From Epiperipatus broadwayi (Eukaryota > Onychophora > Udeonychophora > Euonychophora > Peripatidae): a stretch of DNA of 64,000 bases. Below the pieces are notes generated by a model. It made no database searches. It worked only from the letters and a program-made list of their open reading frames with translations, and was not told the DNA's origin. Both the position numbers and the translations under genes were made by a program. The stretch is taken from NCBI GenBank assembly GCA_028023455.1, contig JAQFVV010012395.1, forward strand, positions 5,890,001-5,954,000, given 5' to 3'. This document shows, piece after piece, positions 57,261-64,000 of this stretch; position 1 is the first letter of the stretch; each line of letters opens with the position of its first letter.

Positions 57261-59904
57261 CATATTGTAATAATATCATATATATTTCTAAAATTATTAA
57301 TTCCTAATAATTTCATATTCTTGAGAAATTACACAAACTAATATTAGTTAAAAACTTTTTTAGCAAACACCTGTTTGAAAAATTCTCAAAACCAAAGTGT
57401 AAAAAATTAAAGTTTCAAATGTTTGTGGTTTCTAATTTTAGATATTATCTATATATAAACAGGCACACATGTGCAGCTATTAATAAATATCAATTTTACA
57501 TTCCATTATTGTGCAGTAATTTAATTGTTTATTACATATTTGTGATTCCCATTAAATAAGCAGACAGCATAATAATTTCCAATTAGTTTTAATTCAGTCA
57601 TTGCTATAAATGTTTCATTATAAATGAAGCGTAAAAACCTTTTTAAGTAAATCAAATATGATCTGCAAGTAAATTGCACTTTGGAGAAATTTCTACTTTT
57701 AGGAATTTTAAACAAATACTAATAAATACTAACATTTTTTATTTTGCTAATCAGAAATATTTTAAAATTAATATATATATCTTTAATAAAAATTCTTTTT
57801 AACAATAACAATGTAATATTTATATATACACACACCAGTATTATTTAAAGTAACTTTTAGTATTTAAAAATGTTAAGATTTTTTTAAAAAAATCAATGAT
57901 ATAAAATTGTATGCAATACAAGTATTGTATATATATTAAGTTACCTGCCAAAACAAGACAGATAATTAAGCAAAGCTAAATAATAACACCTGACCATATA
58001 GTTGAGTTTGCTTTTAATGAATCCTATATCAAAAAATAAATAAATTTAATCACATTTATGTTTAAAACCAAACAAAAATTGTATATCATACAATACAAAT
58101 GTTTCCAATTTCAGAAGCTATAATATAAGCAATGGTGAAATGAGTAAGCACAAAATGCAGTATAGATATGTTTCTAAAATAATTTAAGCTTTTATCTGAT
58201 AGGTTGCACATATAGGAAATTAATATCTAGATCTAAAGTTAGGAGGAATAATCAGGTAATAAGATACTACCACCAAACAATATTTGTTAATCAATATTGT
58301 TTGTAACTGATTCCCTCTAATACAAATTATCCAACCATTTATTTCAATCTTAGAGCTTTCATTATTAATTTTTCTCAATACTTATATTGTAGTTACTGAA
58401 ATTGGAAGAGAAACACCACTATTGTCTAATTAATGGGATCTAAGAATGAAGGTAAGGCTGAAGGTATATGCTTACAAAATCATGAAATTACAATACAGGT
58501 AAAACATCATTAATCAGGAACCACTATTTTCCAAGCTTTCTTGAATCTGTGAATTTTTGGAATTTTAAGAATAGATCTTTTATCCTTCATTGCTAAAAAT
58601 GTAAATATATTTTCTATACATTATACATATTTATTAACGACATAAAGCTTTAAAGAACAATTCTATGAAATTTTTTAGTATAAAAGATTTAAAATCCCTT
58701 TTGAAATTTTATTTGGATACTATAATTTTTTGAATAGTAAGTCATCTATGTATTGTATGACAATTTTAATAGTGTATGGGGGGGGGGGCTTAAAGACATT
58801 AAAAAAGCCTTTTTACCACTTTCTTTCACTATTCAGAAGGATCATTACTGCCTGGCAGATTCTCTGCCATATATTATGCAGCAAGTCAAAATAGCAAGGT
58901 AAATAGCAATAAATTAAAACAGACATCAGTTTAACCATAAAAAAAATCTGCTAAATCTATAATGAACAACAATGCATGTGACTAACATCCCATGTGATAT
59001 AATAATCACAGCTATTCAGGTTCAACATATTAATTTCAGGCAGGTAAGAAGAAGATAAGAAAACAATGAAGCCAACTGTTGAAAAGTTTACCAAGTTTAT
59101 CAGATTCCAGCTAAAGAAAAAAATTGTTATGAAAAGAGTAAAAATATTTTTTACCAATTCACACAGCTAAAATTGCCCATAAGATATAGAAAATATTCGG
59201 AAGGATTTGATATAGCATTTCTTATATCATTGTATTCATAAATATTATATGGAGTAATCACTGAATACCAGAACAAAAAAGTCCATAGACTAGATTCTCA
59301 TCATTGGCCACATTAGATGAGAGCATGACTGCACTAAGGGCCATTCAGGGATCACTTCACTATTCAAACTTGACTTGAATTTTCAAGACAATCTAAGCAA
59401 TCCAACTCACATCTGTTTAAACTGTACATATTTATGTGGGTGAAACACAATGATGAAGTGAATTAGTTATTAAACACAAATTAAATATAACCTACATTAG
59501 ACAAATTATATTATTTTTGTTTTATCAGATCATCTATATTTCTGACTGTGCAAGAGCAATTGTAAAAGGTACAGGAAAAACCATCATCCAAAAGATGCTA
59601 GAACTTCTTATAAAGAAATGAGATGAAACACTATTGCTGTTGGTGAAACATTTGAGATACTTGAAATGAAAAGTGAAATGAAACAAAAATGTGTAGTAAT
59701 TGCAATTTTGTTTTATGCTCTATGGAACAATTTGTAGACAGTTTCATCAAACTTTTAGTCTAATCACAAGCTTCACAATTGGATTATTATTCCCACTAAT
59801 CATCACAAGCTTGTTTTTTCACAAACTCAATTAACTCAAATTTAAATTGCTAAATAGTAAAAAAAAAAACCATAATATACATTGATAAAATCATCAGATT
59901 TTCA
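57261..59904. other. Anonymous AT-rich DNA
   Basis: No element is seen. A G run of 9-10 bases lies near 58780. At 58393-58443 a short open stretch follows an acceptor-like TTGTAG but is too short to call. Confidence 0.35.
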
Positions 59905-60175
59905 ATGATATAGGATGGCTGAAGAGTTGGAGAAGACTGAAGCCTATCCATTAAAGTTTGAAGATTTGCTATCTTAATATAAACTGAGCACTGATTATAT
60001 ATATATGTGTGTGTGTGTGGGAGATGATCTGGATCAATGGATGAGTGCTGGTTTAGTATGAAATACATATAATGAAGATCATTTATCCTTCTCACATGTA
60101 TGTAATCATGTGTATCGATTGTATAAGATAGGGTGAATAAATGTATCGAACTTGAAAGTCTGAGTTCAAATCCCT
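59905..60175 (+). repeat. SINE-like family R1, distant copy with microsatellite
   Basis: It aligns over its whole length with 24085-24350 in the opposite orientation (GAAGAGTTGGAG, AGTGCTGGTTTAGTATGAAA, AAGTCTGAGTTCAAATCCC). A TA/TG microsatellite (59996-60019) sits at the point where the other copies have a short TA run. The end carries the best B-box-like sequence of the family. Confidence 0.72.
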
Positions 60176-60959
60176 TCTAATTTTGTTAATTAGTAAAATT
60201 CAAAAATACGTTTAACTTCTAAATGAAACCAAATAAAAACTACACATAATGTTTAAACTGGTCTATTTTAAACTTATCTAGCTACTAGTTTCATTACAAT
60301 TTTGTTAACACATATAAAGATGAAAGATCATGAAAACCAATAAATCACTAAACTGTAAGTTATAAAACACAATACTGAATAATTTGGGAGGGGACTGCTT
60401 TAATCTCTTTATAATGAATGTTTGTTTAACCTTCAAGGGGTTAATCACCAATTATAAAGCTTTACAAACAAACCTAGCCTGAAGATGAATTTATAATATG
60501 ATTTATTGTTTCGTGGGTCAGTAATAAGAGATGTTTCAATATTTTATAAAACACAATTTTTTTTTACAAAAGCACAGCTAACTCCTGGAGGGGGATATAC
60601 TTTTTCTCTTGTTAATTTCTACCACTTCTATTATGTTACATATAAAATGAAAGTCTTTTTAAAATTGTACTTGAATTTATAACAAGTTTGATTTTTTATA
60701 ATTAAAAATGTTTCACGTCATTTGAAAAAAAAAAGAATTTACTGGAACAGCCCAAAAATATAACAATAGCTGTTAAAATGATTAATATACTATTCAAATT
60801 GGAGGCAGAAAAAAAAAACAATTACCAAAGTAAGATGAGACAAATGAGATAATCAAAAGGTAGTCATAAAATATGTTAACAAATAATAACTTGAAATAAT
60901 TTTCTACTCATGGGGGCACTTTCTGAATCCCCTTTCCCTTGCTCTACTGGCAAATCACC
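60176..60959. other. Anonymous AT-rich DNA
   Basis: No gene or element is recognised. Confidence 0.35.
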
Positions 60960-61204
60960 AATAAATAATTTCCTCCCTCTTCAACTTAAGAACTAATTAC
61001 CATTAAATAATTTCCTCTCTCTCTCTCTTCAATATATTTTATACTGATTTAGTGCACTGGAAACCACAACTCTGTCTCTTCTGGTATTTGAACTTCATAT
61101 GAACTTAAATGATTTCCACTCTCTTCAATATATTCTATACTGATTTAGTGCACTGGAAGCCACAACTTTGACTCTTTGGGTGCTTGAACTTCATATGAAC
61201 TTAA
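60960..61204. repeat. 96-bp tandem duplication with a partial upstream unit
   Basis: The unit starting CTCTTCAATATATTTTATAC occurs at 61025 and 61121 and includes GATTTAGTGCACTGGAA and TTGAACTTCATATGAACTTA in both copies. The segment AAATAATTTCCTC is also repeated at about 60964 and 61004, which indicates an older partial unit. Confidence 0.85.
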
Positions 61205-63303
61205 GACCAAAAAAACCAACACCTATCAACTACAATTCTTTTTGCTATGCAAACCAATATATTTTAATACTTTAAAGTAAAGCTATATTAAAAAATTTAC
61301 ATTAGTCGATTTTTAATTTACATATATTTTATTCATAAGTTTATTAATGCACACAATACTGATATCAACTAAGCATTATAGAACACAATATGTCTAATCC
61401 AATTTCTTTTTATATGTAAACTTTCATTAAAAATATCCTTTGCTACCCACTAATTTTCAAACTTAATGTTCACAATCCAATTTATTTTCTCTTCACCCAT
61501 CCATATACTATTCTTATGATCTGGGTATGAATCTAGATAAATGAAATTCTTTCAAAAAGGCTTAGGATTTTTGTATCACATAGCTGTTCAATTGTCACCC
61601 AGAAAATCATCCATTGTTGGTCAGTAAATGAGTATTTAGCTTTTCATAACTAGAAAATAAAGCAAGATGGGAAACTGAAAAAAATCCTTGCTATCTTGCA
61701 ATTGGAAAGCTTAATGAGCATCAACTTTATCATTTTTTTGCGAAAAATTATTTGGGATTTCCCTACAGTGGGCTATTCATTTTTAAAATACTATATTACC
61801 TCCACTTTCCCTTAATATCAACGTTTTTGCATGATATACCTCCTTTGATATTTAATACTTCTTTCCACTAATTAAATTTTCTTAATCATTGCACTTCTCT
61901 TTCATTATATCTAGCATAATTTTGTAAACACTAAGCGTATTAAATCTTTCTGCTCAGCTATCATTATTATAAAACTGACTTTTATATTTTCATAATAATT
62001 AATAAAGCAAGTAATATAATTCCTCTAGCTCATAATCAATCTGTATTTAGCAACAATTTAATTATTCTACATCATACTCCTATTGTGATGCAGATTTTCA
62101 GGCTGATAAATATTAGTTGTAGTTAAAAGTGATACTCTCTACTGAAGAAAACCATTAGCCAGAAATTAATCTGAAGATTTGTTTAGCAATCAATATTATG
62201 TTTATAGAAGTGGTTAAAAGGGAATAATTACTACCAAAGATAGATTAAATGTTCACTAGGAGCCATGTGATATGATTTGATGTCTTGATACAAGAAAAAA
62301 TGATTGGTAGTTATGATAGAACACAAATTATAGTTACTAGATTAGAGTAAGGTATATACATCTAGGCATATGAGGGTACATAATTTCAAACCTTAGAGTA
62401 AGTTCTTAGTTGGAACAGCATGACAGTAAAAGATGGCTTCTGAATAGCCATAATGGAAAATAGTGCTCTCTATTTAAAAAGACCAATGATATCATAAATT
62501 ATTTGAATACATATGTAGAACTATATCTGATAGCAATTTCTCACACTTATGTAGATTAATGAAGAACAAAATAATACATAATAAATTATGCTAAAATATA
62601 AAATCAGCGATAGCTATTATAGAAAATAAGATAGTATTGATTTTCATCTAGTAGTTTCATCTAAATGAATGCTTAAAGATATAGGTTTCTACTCTCAAAA
62701 ATATGGAAATAAATCATTAAAGTCATATAATATTAGGGAAAGATAAACAGAAACTTAGGCGATAGCCAATTCATTGTTGGAAAAATAATTATGACTTAAT
62801 TTCAAAATAAAACAAACTATTGAAGCCAACATTGAATTAAGATATAGGTTAGCAGGTAATGACACACAACATAAATTTTAAAAAAATGTATGAATCAAGC
62901 CTTTTTTGTTAGGCATATTATGTCATGTCATAATCTATAAAATGCTCATAACATGTCATAACTAGCTTTTATTTATTTTTTCTATATTTCTTTAAAACAT
63001 TCAGGAAGAATTTTAGATTTTAATATTAATTTTCCTTCATTCAGAAAAAGACCAAATTTTTATAATGTACCAGACTTTTTTATCTTCTGATAGATTATTT
63101 TAAAAATGCTTAAATTCTTGTTTTCTTTCAATATTTCTGAAATACATTTAATGAGTTTTATTAAATTTGTATTAAAAAATTAAACATGCACATGTTTTTT
63201 GCACATTGTGCTATCATTTCAATTAGTAGCCTGATCAAAAACAAACTGCCTAAATATATATAATTATCCCATGGAGTGTGATGCTTCGTATCATGCTTGA
63301 ATA
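61205..63303. other. Anonymous AT-rich DNA
   Basis: No gene is seen. ATTAGCCAGAAATTAATCTG at about 62154 loosely resembles the loop motif of the 26.9 kb foldback element. The last two bases are the TA target site of the Tigger element. Confidence 0.35.
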
Positions 63304-64000
63304 CACCTGGGTCTCATTTTACGTGATAGATTCCTCAGAAAACATGCACAAACAAAATCGTGCAAAAATAGATGTAACTTACCTTGAAAAAGGGGGGATA
63401 TGGACTGTGATTTTTCAAAAATCGCGTAAAAGTAAAGCACCAACGTAAAATTACTTTAAAATTCGCACAAAAAAAAAAAATAAGGAAATAAAATATGACT
63501 AATAAAAAATTTCAAATTTGAAAAAAATTGATACAAGACAAACTTTTTTTAACTATAATATTTAATTTTATTCAAAATAATATATTTTTATGCATAATTT
63601 ACAGTACAGTAATTTACATTTTTTTAATACACATTTTAATTATTATTGCTATTTGCTGATAAACAGGTTCATTTGCAAACTGGTAAAAAATCAGATTCTT
63701 CACAAGAGGAAATACAACTAGCGCCAACTTCACTCTCATGTTGTGTTAATGGTTTTCTGGTTACAACGTAATTAGTAATTAATCTTTGAGACGATGATTT
63801 TATTAATTGTTTATGAAGCTCGCGATATCCAGACATACAATCATTTAGCTCTCATTGGAATTTAAGAGCACGTTCGTGATTAGTGTCATTAATAAAAAAA
63901 TAATTTGCCAACTGATTAGAAAGTTGAAGACCTTCTCGAATCATTTTTGCAGTGAAAGGAACAGGTTCCATTTCTGTTTCATTATCTTTTTCTACACTGC
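63304..64000 (-). mobile_element. pogo/Tigger transposon, 3' end, running off the window
   Basis: It begins at a TA (63302-63303) followed by CACCTGGGTCTCATTTTACG, the same terminus as at 41972 with small changes. The 3' UTR (63325-63668) then matches 42540-42850 in inverse orientation, and the transposase C-terminus follows. The other end lies beyond the window, so its completeness is unknown. Confidence 0.87.
63669..64000 (-). pseudogene. Tigger transposase C-terminal region, with an in-frame stop
   Basis: The minus strand reads EPVPFTAKMIREGLQLSNQL, NHERALKFQ, a TGA at 63852-63854, then SGYRELHKQLIKSSSQRL and KPLTQHESE, ending ESDFLPVCK at a TGA (63669-63671). This layout, an acidic EPVP segment, an ERALKF helix and a YRELHK helix after the DDE domain, is the C-terminal tail of TIGD-type transposases. 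The DDE domain would lie beyond position 64000. One internal stop suggests an old but not severely decayed copy. Confidence 0.82.

Noticed and set aside
58393-58443. A 16-codon exon-like stretch (KLEEKHHYCLINGI) after TTGTAG
   Set aside because: Too short, no clear partner exon, and such stretches are expected by chance in 64 kb.
1-64000. A conventional host protein-coding gene with several exons
   Set aside because: No run of frames with consistent splice sites or recognisable host domains was found. All recognised protein motifs belong to transposons.
1-64000. CRISPR array, operon, toxin or phage system
   Set aside because: Base composition, eukaryotic transposon content and absence of dense open frames exclude a prokaryotic or phage origin; no regularly spaced short repeats were seen.

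Overview
This 64 kb window is AT-rich animal DNA, almost certainly from an invertebrate metazoan. The organism type is inferred from the mobile elements: a ZBED-type hAT transposon, pogo/Tigger transposons, chromovirus-like Gypsy LTR elements, an RTE-clade LINE and two other LINEs, and several tRNA-derived SINE families. An arthropod (possibly a chelicerate) or a mollusc would fit, but nothing in the sequence decides the phylum. There is no operon, CRISPR array, bacterial signal or intact long reading frame. I recognise no host gene with confidence. Four short exon-like islands with plausible splice sites (about 3.6, 8.9, 14.0 and 15.4 kb) are the only candidates, so the window is best read as a long intron or intergenic region filled with decayed transposons.

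Layout. At 0-11 kb lie a nearly complete but inactivated hAT transposon (4027-6854, 8-bp target duplication), a 55-bp-arm hairpin inserted with a 16-bp direct repeat (7291-7576), a hAT MITE (9561-10214), SINE copies and an inverted/tandem cluster of a SINE-like family (10540-11040). At 11-22 kb is mostly anonymous AT-rich DNA, then two LINE remnants on the minus strand arranged head to tail (17.64-20.26 and 20.27-21.51 kb). At 22-30 kb are a 2.4 kb inverted-repeat complex, a second hAT derivative invaded by a foldback element, and a 0.7 kb hairpin made of two inverted SINE-like copies. At 30-42 kb the main structure is a nested pair of LTR retrotransposons. An old Gypsy element (about 32187-41640, plus strand) carries in its 5' LTR a younger Gypsy element (32382-36796, minus strand) flanked by the 5-bp duplication TTATT. 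The younger copy has a 331-bp tandem duplication of the start of gag and an in-frame deletion joining RNase H to integrase.

At 42 kb is a TA-flanked 881-bp pogo/Tigger deletion derivative placed at the edge of a palindrome. At 45.5 kb is another foldback copy. At 46.2-50.6 kb two direct repeats of about 1.3 and 1.8 kb flank 1.3 kb and look like long LTRs of a non-autonomous element. At 52.6-55.3 kb is a degenerate RTE LINE on the plus strand. At 56-64 kb are a SINE trimer, a hairpin insertion visible by comparison with an empty paralogous site, a 96-bp tandem duplication, and the 3' end of a second Tigger transposon running off the window.

No gene set here works together as a cellular system. 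The shared theme is repeated insertion of transposons into older transposons, with an unusually high density of long inverted repeats able to form hairpin RNA if transcribed.
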